From IMG/VR virus record IMGVR_UViG_3300017764_000054, positions 1 to 31,306 of that record: DNA of 31,306 nucleotides. One strand, given 5' to 3'. A model generated the notes under the pieces. That model did not search any database and was not told the DNA's origin. It saw nothing but the letters and a program-made list of their open reading frames with translations. The stretch comes from a virus. The translations under genes were made by a program, and so were the position numbers. Below are positions 21,227 to 30,742 of the stretch, in pieces. How positions within the stretch are numbered: position 1 is the stretch's first letter; every line of letters begins with the position of its first letter.

Positions 21227-22681
21227 ATGGCATTATCACCTTTGTACGGCTCGTTGATCCCAACGGCCGCAAAACAAACCGGCACTTCAAACTATCTTGA
21301 TTTTACAAGTGGTGCTGGTAATGACTTTTCTCAACAATATCTACCTGAAATTTATGAAGCTGAAGTAGAGCGATACGGAAACCGTACGCTTTCTGGATTC
21401 CTTCAGATGGTAGGAGCTGAGATGCCGATGAGTTCTGATCAAGTAATTTGGTCTGAGCAAAATCGTTTACATATTTCGTATAACGCATGTACAATTGCAG
21501 CCGCTGATAGCGCTACTGTAATTATTGGAGACAACACTACTGGAGGATCTAGTATTGTTGGAGGCACTGGAAAACATCATGCGATTCGTAAGAATGCATT
21601 GATTGTTGTTCTTGATCCTGACACAGGCACTGAGCAAAAAGCTTTTGTAAGCGCGATTACAGGGACTACCGTTGAAGCTCACCCATTTGGGTCAGCAACA
21701 TGGTCAGCTGCTCTCGTATCTGCAGATGCTTTAAAAGTATTTGTATTTGGTTCTGAATTTGGAAAAGGAACTTCCGGAATGGAAGGTTCAGTAGAGCCTG
21801 AGTTTACTCAGTTTAGTAACTCGCCTATTATCATTAAAGATCATTATGGTATTAATGGTTCTGACACTGCTCAGATTGGATGGGTTGAAGTTGCTACTGA
21901 AGATGGAACTTCTGGATATCTATGGTATCTAAAAGCTGAATCAGAAACAAGACTACGTTATCAAGATTACTTAGAGATGACAATGGTTGAGGCTGAAAAA
22001 TCTGATTCAGCAACTGATACTACAGGTTCTATTTCTGCTTACAAACAAAATGTAAAAGGTACGCAGGGTCTTTTTGCAGCGCTTAACAAGCGTGGGAATG
22101 TATATTCAGCTTTTCCTGCTACATTAGATTCTTTTGACGAAATCCTTAAAAACCTAGACGGACAAGGTGCAATTGAAGAAAATATGCTTTTCTTAGATCG
22201 TACTACCAATCTAGCTTTTGACGATATGCTTGCAGGGTTAAACGGTGGAAATACTGGATCTGGATCTGCTTATGGTATATTTGAAAACTCTGAAGAAATG
22301 GCTTTGAATCTTGGATTCACTGGCTTCCGCAGAGGTTCTTATGATTTCTATAAGACTGACTGGAAATACTTAAATGATGCATCAACACGTGGATTTGACA
22401 GCAGCTATAATACTGCGGGCGAGGATTCAATTGATGGTGTTCTTATTCCAGCTGGTACTTCTACTGTATATGACCAAATACTTGGTACTAACATTCGACG
22501 ACCATTCCTTCACGTACGTTATCGTGCATCTGAAGCTGATGATCGAAGACTTAAAACTTGGATTACAGGTTCAGTAGGTGGAGCATTCACTTCAAGCGAG
22601 GATGCAATGAATGTACACTTCTTGTCAGAAAGATGTTTGTGTGTTCAAGGTGCTAACAACTTCGTATTGTTGAAGAAATAA
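21227..22681 (+). CDS. Major capsid protein, HK97 fold type (484 aa)
   Basis: Starts MALSPLYGSLIPTAAKQTGT and continues YLPEIYEAEVERYGNRTLSG, then MSSDQVIWSEQNRLH, a start I recall from crAss-like and related Bacteroidota-phage major capsid proteins. The long middle and C-terminus (SERCLCVQGANNFVLLKK) fit the same family. Placement after a scaffold and before an intrinsic terminator agrees. Fourteen of its eighteen arginines use CGN codons, whereas the tail gene at 29179 uses mainly AGA, which suits the most highly translated late gene. The leader is A-rich (ATTTATAAAAAATGG) with no Shine-Dalgarno. No extra Ig-like domain is obvious. Confidence 0.9.
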   Translation: MALSPLYGSLIPTAAKQTGTSNYLDFTSGAGNDFSQQYLPEIYEAEVERYGNRTLSGFLQMVGAEMPMSSDQVIWSEQNRLHISYNACTIAAADSATVIIGDNTTGGSSIVGGTGKHHAIRKNALIVVLDPDTGTEQKAFVSAITGTTVEAHPFGSATWSAALVSADALKVFVFGSEFGKGTSGMEGSVEPEFTQFSNSPIIIKDHYGINGSDTAQIGWVEVATEDGTSGYLWYLKAESETRLRYQDYLEMTMVEAEKSDSATDTTGSISAYKQNVKGTQGLFAALNKRGNVYSAFPATLDSFDEILKNLDGQGAIEENMLFLDRTTNLAFDDMLAGLNGGNTGSGSAYGIFENSEEMALNLGFTGFRRGSYDFYKTDWKYLNDASTRGFDSSYNTAGEDSIDGVLIPAGTSTVYDQILGTNIRRPFLHVRYRASEADDRRLKTWITGSVGGAFTSSEDAMNVHFLSERCLCVQGANNFVLLKK

Positions 22682-22704
22682 GCATTATCCTTTTAAAAAA
22701 AAAT

Positions 22705-22740
22705 TACCCTCGTTTAACCGCGGGGGTAGTTTTTATTTTT
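22705..22740 (+). terminator. Rho-independent terminator after the major capsid gene
   Basis: TACCCTCG at 22705-22712 pairs with CGGGGGTA at 22721-22728 (seven Watson-Crick pairs plus one T.G), with an eight-base loop, followed by GTTTTTATTTTT. An A-tract just upstream (22695-22703) mirrors the T-tract, as in bidirectional terminators. It lies 24 bases beyond the capsid stop and would restrict read-through into the neck genes, setting a high capsid dosage. Confidence 0.85.
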
Positions 22741-22765
22741 ATTAAAACTTTTATTATATTATATC

Positions 22766-23590
22766 ATGGCAAAAAAAGCTGTAGCAGAAGAAACAATTGA
22801 GGTTGCACCTCAGGAAATAGTTAAGGCTAAAACTGTAAAAAAAGAGCCAAAAGGACCACAATGGGAAATTAAAGATAGACACTACTATTTAGTAGGTTCG
22901 TCTCCATTAACTTACACTGTACCAGCCAGACATTCTAGGCATAGATCATTGCTTTGGTTTGATTCAGAAAAAAATGAACAAAGAGAGCTTAGATATGCAA
23001 CTAATCAAAATTCTCCATTTGTTGATGAACAAAATGGTGAAGCTACATTAGGGCATATTATGTTTAAGAATGGCCACTTATTCGTAAGCAAAGAAAAGCA
23101 AGCATTACAAAAGCTGCTTTCTTTATATCACCCATTTTTAAATAAAAGATATACAGAGCATGATTCTATTGTCGAAGCAAAAGATCAGCTTGAAGATATT
23201 GAAATAGAACTGGAAGCTCTTAATGCCGCAATGGTAATGGATGTTGACATGGCTGAAGCTATTGTTCGAGTTGAGCTTGGCAGCTCAGTTTCAAAAATGA
23301 GTTCTAAAGAATTGAAAAGAGATTTACTTTTGTTTGCTAAAAGAAATCCTGGGCTATTTTTAGAGCTTGCGAACGACGATAATGTTCAACTTCGTAATTT
23401 TGCAATTAAAGCAAAAGAAGCAAATATTATTAAACTTTCACAGGACCAGAGAATCTTTTCTTGGGCGTCAAATGATAAAAAGCTAATGACTGTACCATTT
23501 GATGAAAACCCATATTCAGCTTTTGCTGCATTCTTGCAAACAGATGAAGGCGTAGAAGTTTATAAATCAATTGAGAAAAAGTTTGCATAA
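22766..23590 (+). CDS. Head or neck-region protein of unknown function (274 aa)
   Basis: The N-terminus is Lys/Glu/Val rich and disordered (VAEETIEVAPQEIVKAKTVK). A compact part follows: RHYYLVGSSPLTYTVPARHS, HRSLLWFDSEKNEQRELRYA, then helices with EAKDQLEDIEIELEALNAAM and SKELKRDLLLFAKRNPGLF. From memory this protein occurs between the capsid and neck genes in related phages, without a known function. It is framed by two terminators (22705 and 23607), so it may be transcribed separately, from a start in the AT-rich stretch at 22740-22765, or by read-through. A capsid-associated or completion role is plausible. Confidence 0.65.
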   Translation: MAKKAVAEETIEVAPQEIVKAKTVKKEPKGPQWEIKDRHYYLVGSSPLTYTVPARHSRHRSLLWFDSEKNEQRELRYATNQNSPFVDEQNGEATLGHIMFKNGHLFVSKEKQALQKLLSLYHPFLNKRYTEHDSIVEAKDQLEDIEIELEALNAAMVMDVDMAEAIVRVELGSSVSKMSSKELKRDLLLFAKRNPGLFLELANDDNVQLRNFAIKAKEANIIKLSQDQRIFSWASNDKKLMTVPFDENPYSAFAAFLQTDEGVEVYKSIEKKFA

Positions 23591-23606
23591 CGCGTAATAC
23601 TAATAT

Positions 23607-23640
23607 AGAGCGGTAGCGTTATGTTGCCGCTCTTTATTAA
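23607..23640 (+). terminator. Probable intrinsic terminator after the 274-aa gene
   Basis: AGAGCGGTAGC at 23607-23617 pairs with GTTGCCGCTCT at 23623-23633 (nine Watson-Crick and two G.T pairs) around a GTTAT loop. The following T-run is short (TTATT), so termination may be partial, allowing read-through to the neck genes. Distance to the upstream stop is 16 bases. Confidence 0.75.
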
Positions 23641-23649
23641 AATAAAAAT

Positions 23650-24621
23650 ATGGCTATAAATGTAAATACCGTATATCAAACGGTTTTATCTATTTTAAAT
23701 AAAGAACAGCGGGGCTATATGACCCCAGATGAATTCAACAAAGTAGCTACTCAGGTGCAATTGGAAATTTTTGAAAGTTATTTTAATGACTTAAACCAAC
23801 AGCTTAGAGTGCCGCAAACAAATGTTGAATATGCTGACAGACAAAAAAATATAGATGAATGCTTAGCTATATTTAAACAATTTGGAAATACATTTATAAC
23901 TCCCGCGGGAAGAGTTTTAACGGTAACTGTTACTAATGGAGGAACCGGACATAGTAATGGCACAAATGTCGCTACTAGTGGTGGAGACGGCTCAGGGCTC
24001 ACTGTAAACACTACAACCAGTGGAGGAGTAATACAGTCAGTTACTATAGCTAATGGTGCATCAGGATATTCAGCCACAAACACAATAATAATAACAGGTG
24101 GCACTACAGACGCTGTTTTAACAATAGACTCTGTTAATCCTGATTTGTATTTTTCTGTGCCAAATGACTTATATAAACTAGGCACGGTTATTTACAATAA
24201 TGCCGTAGAGCTTCAAAAAGTTAATAGAAACGAATATCTTTACTTAAACGCGTCTCTTTTAACAAAGCCCACAACAGATTTTCCTGTATATATATACGAA
24301 AGAGCTACTCAAGGGACAACAGGTAATAATACAGGTAGCCCTCATTTATATATATACCCTTCAAGCATTGCAAGTGCCAACGATATAAAAGTATCTTATA
24401 TAAGAAAACCGTCTGATATTGTTTGGGGTTTTTCTATTGGTAGTTTAGGTCAATATTTATATTCATCTAATGTTTCAACTCAGTTTGAACTAATAGAGTC
24501 AGAACAAACAAATATTATATTAAGAATATTAGCATATGCAGGCATTATAATAAAAGACCCTCAAATTGTGCAGGTAGCAGCACAAGCTGTTCAGTCTGAG
24601 CAAATAAATTCTAAAAGTTAA
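23650..24621 (+). CDS. Neck/ring (head-tail connector) protein with inserted beta domain (323 aa)
   Basis: Residues 1-87 are helical and typical of a connector N-terminus (GYMTPDEFNKVATQVQLEIF, FKQFGNTFITPAG). Residues 88-161 are a Gly/Thr-rich beta insertion: TVTNGGTGHSNGTN, then GVIQSVTIANGASGYS, a GG-x-G and NGASGYS pattern I recall from repeat domains of other phage surface proteins. From 163 the connector fold resumes (PDLYFSVPNDLYKLGTVIYN, then FELIESEQTNIILRILAYAG). The base protein is probably a ring component at the head-tail junction. The insertion would be displayed outside the virion. Confidence 0.7.
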   Translation: MAINVNTVYQTVLSILNKEQRGYMTPDEFNKVATQVQLEIFESYFNDLNQQLRVPQTNVEYADRQKNIDECLAIFKQFGNTFITPAGRVLTVTVTNGGTGHSNGTNVATSGGDGSGLTVNTTTSGGVIQSVTIANGASGYSATNTIIITGGTTDAVLTIDSVNPDLYFSVPNDLYKLGTVIYNNAVELQKVNRNEYLYLNASLLTKPTTDFPVYIYERATQGTTGNNTGSPHLYIYPSSIASANDIKVSYIRKPSDIVWGFSIGSLGQYLYSSNVSTQFELIESEQTNIILRILAYAGIIIKDPQIVQVAAQAVQSEQINSKS

Positions 24622-24624
24622 TAT

Positions 24625-25539
24625 ATGGCAGCACCTGATGGCGGATTAATAACGCAAACTAATGAGCAATATTACACCGGTGATGATTACGGTAGCTACA
24701 GATATATATCTATAACAGAGCTTATCAATAACTTTTTAATGATACATGTTGGTGATGGCAAACTTATCTCCTCTGTTAATAGAAATGAAATAATATTTCA
24801 TGCCAAGCGAGCAATGCAAGAGTTTAGCTATGATACTTTAAAAAGCATTAAATCACAAGAACTAACAATTCCAAATAATCTTACTGTGGCAATTCCACAA
24901 GACTATGTTAATTATGTTAAAGCATCGTGGACGGACGCCTTAGGCGTCAAGCACGTAATATACCCTACTCGTCTTACAGGTAGTCCAACCGAAGTGCCTG
25001 TGCAAGATGGACAAGGCATACCTACGCAGGATATTAGCGGTGATAACTTAGAAGGAACATCTATTACAGAAGAAAAATGGAAGGCAGCAGATATGAAAAA
25101 AATAACTGGAGGTTATGATGAAAACTTTTCAGATGCGGCTATAAATGATTTTTCTAAACATAGATTAGGGGTTGGTCAAAGGTTCGGTTTAAACCCAGAA
25201 ACAACGCAAATAAATGGTTTTTTTACAATAAACGAAAGAGAAGGTAAATTTGCTTTTTCAAGTGATTTAGTTGATAAAGTAATAATTCTAGAATATATAT
25301 CTGATGGGTTGGCTTATACTACAGATATGAAAGTGCCTAAGTTGGCAGAAGAAGCTTTTTATGCATATATAATTTATGCTGTTATTTCTGGACGAGCTAA
25401 TCAACCCGAGTATATTGTGCAAAGAATTAAAAAAGAAAAAAGAGCTAAGCTTAGAAACACTAAGTTAAGAATATCAAATATTAAACTTGAGGAAATTTCA
25501 CAAGTATTTAGAAATAAATCTAAAATAATTAAACACTAA
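24625..25539 (+). CDS. P22 gp4-like neck / tail adaptor protein (304 aa)
   Basis: The N-terminal part has ITELINNFLMIHVGDGKLIS and HAKRAMQEFSYDTLKSIK, a helical bundle with the typical aromatic. The strand pair ELTIPNNLTVAIPQDYVNYV follows. A mid segment (AADMKKITGGYDENFSD) and the C-terminal VPKLAEEAFYAYIIYAVIS, with a very basic end KKEKRAKLRNTKLRISNI, agree from memory with the P22 gp4-like tail accessory proteins of Bacteroidota phages that close the portal. Lengths agree. Its stop and the next start share a base (TAATG), so it is coupled to the stabilization protein with which it would assemble. Confidence 0.75.
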   Translation: MAAPDGGLITQTNEQYYTGDDYGSYRYISITELINNFLMIHVGDGKLISSVNRNEIIFHAKRAMQEFSYDTLKSIKSQELTIPNNLTVAIPQDYVNYVKASWTDALGVKHVIYPTRLTGSPTEVPVQDGQGIPTQDISGDNLEGTSITEEKWKAADMKKITGGYDENFSDAAINDFSKHRLGVGQRFGLNPETTQINGFFTINEREGKFAFSSDLVDKVIILEYISDGLAYTTDMKVPKLAEEAFYAYIIYAVISGRANQPEYIVQRIKKEKRAKLRNTKLRISNIKLEEISQVFRNKSKIIKH

Positions 25540-28500
25540 TGCCTGAAGTTAAAAACGCCTTCATAAAATCGAAGATGAACAAGGACCTAGATGCGCGCTT
25601 GTTGCCATCTGGAGAATATAGAAATGCTTTAAATATTCAAATCAGCAAATCAGAAGGTTCTGACGTGGGTGCTTTAGAAAATGTATTAGGAAATAAATGG
25701 CTTACAAATTTTTCACCTCAAATTCTTAATTTATATTGCATTGGGCATTTTGTAGATGAGGCTAATGAGATAATATATTTATTTTTTACAAATAATACAA
25801 ATATACCTTATGACTCATCTAGTAAGAATTATATATTTAGTTATAACCCTTCTACTGATACAAGAACGCTTCTTGCTGAGGGCGCTTTTTTGAATTTTTC
25901 AACGCACAACCCTATTTACGGAATTAATTTATTAGAAGATTTATTATTTTTTACTGACAATAGAAATCAACCTAGAAAAATAAATATTGATGATGCTGCT
26001 GGCGGTACATATTATACTACAGAAGATCAAATTTCCGTAGCTAAAGTAGCGCCTGCATATTCTATGCTAGTTTACAAAGAAAACAGCAATTCCTCTGCTA
26101 CAGTACCATATGAAACTACAATGAAAGATGCAGTTTCTTTATTTTTACCGCATGGCGGTACCGCAGATGTAAATGCATCTGTAACTAGTTCTAATACTTT
26201 TAATATAGACAACTTAAATATAAGTAAATATCCTAATGAGCCAAGACCTGGCGCTACAATTGCAAAGGTAAATACAAGTGGTACAATAACAGATTTAGAC
26301 GTGACTGTTTTAAGCTATAGCTCAAATACTGTTACTCTTCAAGTTGGCGAAACTGTAAGTTTAGATGATGACACTCAGGTTGTATTTAATTTTAATCCAT
26401 ATTTTGACAATAGTTACGCTGGGAATTCTAAATTTCTTGAAAATAAATTTGTAAAATTTAGCTATAGGTTTAAATATGATGATGGTGAATATTCGCCATT
26501 AGCACCATTTACGCAATCATGTTTTATACCTAAGCAAGACGGTTATTTTTTGAATACAGCAATTAATGAAAGTGATCAAATTGAAACTTTTGAGTCTACT
26601 ATTGTTTCTTTTATGGAAAATAAAGTAAATTCAATTGATTTTATAATTCCTTTACTAGCCGCTGCAGATCAAATAGAATCTAAATTTTTAATTAAGCAGA
26701 TAGATATAATTTATAAAGAATCTGATGGTGTGGCATTATATGCCGTAGAATCTATACCTGTAACTACAATTGCTCAGTCTGGTTCTGATGAATATTACAC
26801 GTACACATATATAAATAAAAAACCATATAAAACTTTACCAGAGGCGGATTTAATAAGAGTTTACGATAAAACGCCAGTAAAAGCTTTTTCGCAAGAAGTT
26901 TCTGGTAATAGGGTTATTTATGGTAATTTTCAAGATAAACACACGCCTCCAGATTTTATAGATTATAATGTTGGAATTGCTTCAAAATTTAATTTTGACG
27001 CGATTGGAACAAACTTTGATGTGGAGGATAAAACCAGCATTGTAGAATATCCTAATAGTACGCTAAAAACAAATAGAACATATCAAGTAGGTATTATTTT
27101 AGCGGATAAATTTGGAAGACAATCATCTGTTATACTCTCAAATTCAACTACAAAAGTAACATTTGCAGGCAATACATTTGAAGGAGAAACTATTTATTCG
27201 CCATATATAGATGAGCAAATAGATCAGAGTGAATGGCCAGGTAATTCAATTAGATTATTAATAAATAGTTTGCCTGCGTCAGGAGCGGATAGTGCTACTA
27301 TGTACCCTGGTATTTATAATGGCGATATTAATGATACCGCCTATAACCCTCTTGGTTGGTATAGTTATAAAATAGTTGTTAAACAAACAGAGCAGGAATA
27401 TTATAATATTTATACAGCAGGCGCTTTAAAAGGCAATGCAGAAATTAATGCTAATTTAATAGACGGAGAAGAATCACATATATCCTTAATAAATGATAAT
27501 ATAAATAAATTGCCTAGAGATTTATCTGAAGTTGGACCTCAGGATAAAACATTTAGAAGTTCTATTAGAGTACATGGACGCGTTAACAATGAGGACACAG
27601 ATACCGCAACATATCCAAATGGAGGCTATTCATATTCAAACACTGGTAATACACAATTTTATCCAGGAACATCTTCATTTGTTGCTAAAAATATACAAGA
27701 TATTTTTGATGTTTATAATTTTAACACTAGTACAAGCGGGAGTATACCTAATACCGAAAAAATAAATTTATTTTATGAGGCCACAAGAAATCCGTTGGTT
27801 GCGGCTATTTCTACAAGTCAAACTTCTAGTCTACAATTCGGTCAACAAAGCCCCGTTTCAGGAACAACTTTTACAACAATTAAAAATTTAGCTGTATTTG
27901 AAACAGAGCCAGTAGTTTCTTTATTGGATATATATTGGGAAACATCAACATCTGGACTTTTATCTGACTTACAAACAGCTATTGATAATTCAGGTGGAAA
28001 TGCAACCGCTACATTTAGTTCGTTTAATGATAGTGTTTTTAATGAAACTCTTAATAATGGTGACAATATATTGGCAGGCGATTTTTCAATAAATGACTCA
28101 TTTGGGTCAATAATTCCTAATTCAAATATAACGTCTTTTACACTTGCGTCTGTGTATACAAATGAACTTACGCCTCAAGATGTAACTGCTAGATTTCTAT
28201 TATATCAATCAACACCTAATGATTATTCAACAAATAATGTTAGAACACAAGGTGCTTTTGAGCAAAACAATTACTATGGATCTAGCGTGCAAAAACGAAC
28301 ATTTAGTTTTCAATTTTTTGTAACCACAGATGATGGTACAGGAAACCCTCCGGTTACAACTACAATAAATAAAACAGCTAATTTATTAAATGTTGCGCCG
28401 GTAATATATCAAAATGATGGAACAACTTTGCAGCCTCCTACTGAAAACTTAGGCTCACTCGAAAGAGCAGCTACAACTTTAAAACAATTAAAAGGTAAAA

Positions 28501-29144
28501 ATGGCGCAACATCAAACAGCAATTATGAAGGCAAAAATTTAGCGTGGTCGGTATCTGCTGTTAACAGTAGTGGGGGTAATGCCTCTGCCCATTTTAATGT
28601 AAATACCACGGCTGGGCAGGATATATCCTCTTGTACGCTTGTTAATACCTCACCAGGAACTATTCCTGGGGGTACATACACAATTACAGTAACTTTAACT
28701 GATGCCGGCTCCTCTACCGACTCCACTGTGTTTACAGCGTTTTTTGGCGCTGTTCCAGCATCAATTGTAGAAGCAACATATAGATATGTTTATTCAGGAG
28801 GTGGCGGCGGTGGTTATAATGATCAAACAGGTGTTTTAATTGAAATAACCGGTAGAACTAATACTTCTGAAAATGGCTTTTATTATATACCTGGAGGTTG
28901 GTCATATTTACAAACCCAAGCCGATTCTTCAAATAATATAGAAATTGATAGAACAAACGCTAAATTTTATGGCCTAAATGGGTGCGCTGGTGGCCCATGG
29001 TATTTTGCCACTAGCAAATCAAGTAGTACCAATGGCATTCCCTATATATTAAGGAATTGCGCAGGCGTAACACCTAATAGCGTATCGGGCCCTATTTCTG
29101 AAACACCAGTTACTACAACAGGGTATACATTTTCAATAGTATAA
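25539..29144 (+). CDS. Tail stabilization-type protein, N-terminal part (1201 aa)
   Basis: The start KNAFIKSKMNKDLDARLLPS with GSDVGALENVLGN is, from memory, the hallmark of the stabilization (P22 gp10-like) proteins of crAss-like and related phages. Residues to about 700 form a beta-rich barrel/propeller with repeated GIN, YF and NR segments (DLLFFTDNRNQPRKINIDD). From about 940 the sequence becomes Ig-like, in the motif order VAPVIY, NLAWSVSAVN, GTYTITVTLTDAGSSTDSTV. A Gly6 linker at 1087-1092 and a Cys-containing end with NGCAGGPWY follow. The remaining part of the usual protein appears in the next gene. It should form the tail ring below the portal. Confidence 0.78.
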   Translation: MPEVKNAFIKSKMNKDLDARLLPSGEYRNALNIQISKSEGSDVGALENVLGNKWLTNFSPQILNLYCIGHFVDEANEIIYLFFTNNTNIPYDSSSKNYIFSYNPSTDTRTLLAEGAFLNFSTHNPIYGINLLEDLLFFTDNRNQPRKINIDDAAGGTYYTTEDQISVAKVAPAYSMLVYKENSNSSATVPYETTMKDAVSLFLPHGGTADVNASVTSSNTFNIDNLNISKYPNEPRPGATIAKVNTSGTITDLDVTVLSYSSNTVTLQVGETVSLDDDTQVVFNFNPYFDNSYAGNSKFLENKFVKFSYRFKYDDGEYSPLAPFTQSCFIPKQDGYFLNTAINESDQIETFESTIVSFMENKVNSIDFIIPLLAAADQIESKFLIKQIDIIYKESDGVALYAVESIPVTTIAQSGSDEYYTYTYINKKPYKTLPEADLIRVYDKTPVKAFSQEVSGNRVIYGNFQDKHTPPDFIDYNVGIASKFNFDAIGTNFDVEDKTSIVEYPNSTLKTNRTYQVGIILADKFGRQSSVILSNSTTKVTFAGNTFEGETIYSPYIDEQIDQSEWPGNSIRLLINSLPASGADSATMYPGIYNGDINDTAYNPLGWYSYKIVVKQTEQEYYNIYTAGALKGNAEINANLIDGEESHISLINDNINKLPRDLSEVGPQDKTFRSSIRVHGRVNNEDTDTATYPNGGYSYSNTGNTQFYPGTSSFVAKNIQDIFDVYNFNTSTSGSIPNTEKINLFYEATRNPLVAAISTSQTSSLQFGQQSPVSGTTFTTIKNLAVFETEPVVSLLDIYWETSTSGLLSDLQTAIDNSGGNATATFSSFNDSVFNETLNNGDNILAGDFSINDSFGSIIPNSNITSFTLASVYTNELTPQDVTARFLLYQSTPNDYSTNNVRTQGAFEQNNYYGSSVQKRTFSFQFFVTTDDGTGNPPVTTTINKTANLLNVAPVIYQNDGTTLQPPTENLGSLERAATTLKQLKGKNGATSNSNYEGKNLAWSVSAVNSSGGNASAHFNVNTTAGQDISSCTLVNTSPGTIPGGTYTITVTLTDAGSSTDSTVFTAFFGAVPASIVEATYRYVYSGGGGGGYNDQTGVLIEITGRTNTSENGFYYIPGGWSYLQTQADSSNNIEIDRTNAKFYGLNGCAGGPWYFATSKSSSTNGIPYILRNCAGVTPNSVSGPISETPVTTTGYTFSIV

Positions 29145-29178
29145 AATTGTAATAAAATAGTAAAACAAGTAATTATAT

Positions 29179-30738
29179 ATGGGAGCAATATTAGAGGTTA
29201 AATATTTTAACAGCTTTCTTTTAAAAAAGATAAACACTACCAGTAATGGGCCTGATAGACCAGATTATAATGGGTCTAGAGGCATCCCATCAGATATTGG
29301 TGGATATCCTGTTTTTACTAGCTTAGGAACAAGTAAATGGGCTATAGAAGAGTCTAGAATCCGCGGGGGGTACAATAATACTAGCGAAGGATATGGTGTA
29401 AAAGCATATATAGTTGAAGAAGAAACTAATGGCATTATAAGATTCAATTCTCTTATATATTCAGGCATATTTAATTCAAGAACGGGTATTAATAAAACAA
29501 ATGTATTTTCTGTTGGAGAAGATATAACAAAAAGCTTAGACCCTTCAAAAGGAAGTATACAAAAACTATATGCTGAAGACACAAACTTAATTATATTTCA
29601 AGAAAATAAAGTTAATAGAGCTCTTATTGACAAGGACGCAATATATTCAGCTGAAGGCGGCGGCACTATAACATCAAGTAATTTAGTTATTGGTCAAATT
29701 GTGCCCTATGCTGGTGAATATGGAATAAGCACTAGTCCAGAAAGCTTTGCTGTTTATGGATATAGAAAATATTTTGCAGATAAACGAAGAAACGCTATAT
29801 TAAGGTTATCAAGAGATGGGATAGAAGAAATATCCCGCTATGGCATGCGAGATTATTTTAGAGATGAATTTGTTAGAATTGATGAATTATCACAAGGAAA
29901 AATTTACGGCGCTTTTGATATACACACTAAACAATATGTAGTTTCTACGCAAGCGGATCTGTCCTTGCCAAACGAACCATATAATACTCTTGCATTTGAT
30001 GAAGATGTAAAAGGCTGGACTAGTTTTTTTAGTTATAAGCCACAGCAGATGTTTAGTTTAAGAAAATCATTTTATTCAATATCACAACTTTTTTCACCAA
30101 GCAATGGTGTTTTAGTTGGAGATACAAAAGCTAATATATTTCAACATTATCAAACTTTAGATAGAGACCAAGTTGATATTAATAGAGCTAATTTTTACGG
30201 TAAAGATCACCAATCTAGCATAACTTTTGTTTTTAATCCTAAAGTAAGCATGTCAAAAAACTTTCAGACAATTAATTATGAAGGTAGTAATGGTTGGAAA
30301 ATATCATTAATTCAATCTGACGAAACTGGTTCAGATGAAATAAACCAAAGTTATTCTTTGTTTTATGACACCGGAGAAGAAATAAAAAGTTATTATAATG
30401 GTGAATATGTAATAAATTCATCTAACGGAAATCCCGTATCAAGGCAAGATTATTATAGTACATTTTATACATACGAACCTCCTCTTCCAAGATTTTATGC
30501 AGGCTTTAATAGAAAAGAAAATAAATATGCTGCGCCAATAATAAGTAATAGTTTAGCTAGGCCAGGAGAAATATTAAGCGGAAGAAGTGTGTCCGGTATT
30601 AAAGGCTATTTTGCAACAATAAAAATATCAACTGACGCTACAATAACTTCTGATGGTAGAGCAACTGCAGGAACTGATATAGGTGGTTTTAAAGAGCTAT
30701 TTGCGGTATCATCTAATTATGTAGAATCATCATATTAA
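29179..30738 (+). CDS. Tail stabilization-type protein, C-terminal part (519 aa)
   Basis: The start MGAILEVKYFNSFLLKKINT leads into WAIEESRIRGGYNNTSEGYG, FNSLIYSGIFNSRTGINKTN, IQKLYAEDTNLIIFQENKVN and YGYRKYFADKRRNAILRLSR. From memory these segments are the conserved C-terminal body of the same stabilization protein that starts at 25539 in relatives, so the two genes look like one split gene. The frame is complete with its own ATG after a 34-base AT-rich leader. This part has a beta-propeller-like series of blades. It presumably assembles with the N-terminal part in the tail hub. Confidence 0.75.
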   Translation: MGAILEVKYFNSFLLKKINTTSNGPDRPDYNGSRGIPSDIGGYPVFTSLGTSKWAIEESRIRGGYNNTSEGYGVKAYIVEEETNGIIRFNSLIYSGIFNSRTGINKTNVFSVGEDITKSLDPSKGSIQKLYAEDTNLIIFQENKVNRALIDKDAIYSAEGGGTITSSNLVIGQIVPYAGEYGISTSPESFAVYGYRKYFADKRRNAILRLSRDGIEEISRYGMRDYFRDEFVRIDELSQGKIYGAFDIHTKQYVVSTQADLSLPNEPYNTLAFDEDVKGWTSFFSYKPQQMFSLRKSFYSISQLFSPSNGVLVGDTKANIFQHYQTLDRDQVDINRANFYGKDHQSSITFVFNPKVSMSKNFQTINYEGSNGWKISLIQSDETGSDEINQSYSLFYDTGEEIKSYYNGEYVINSSNGNPVSRQDYYSTFYTYEPPLPRFYAGFNRKENKYAAPIISNSLARPGEILSGRSVSGIKGYFATIKISTDATITSDGRATAGTDIGGFKELFAVSSNYVESSY

Positions 30739-30742
30739 AATT

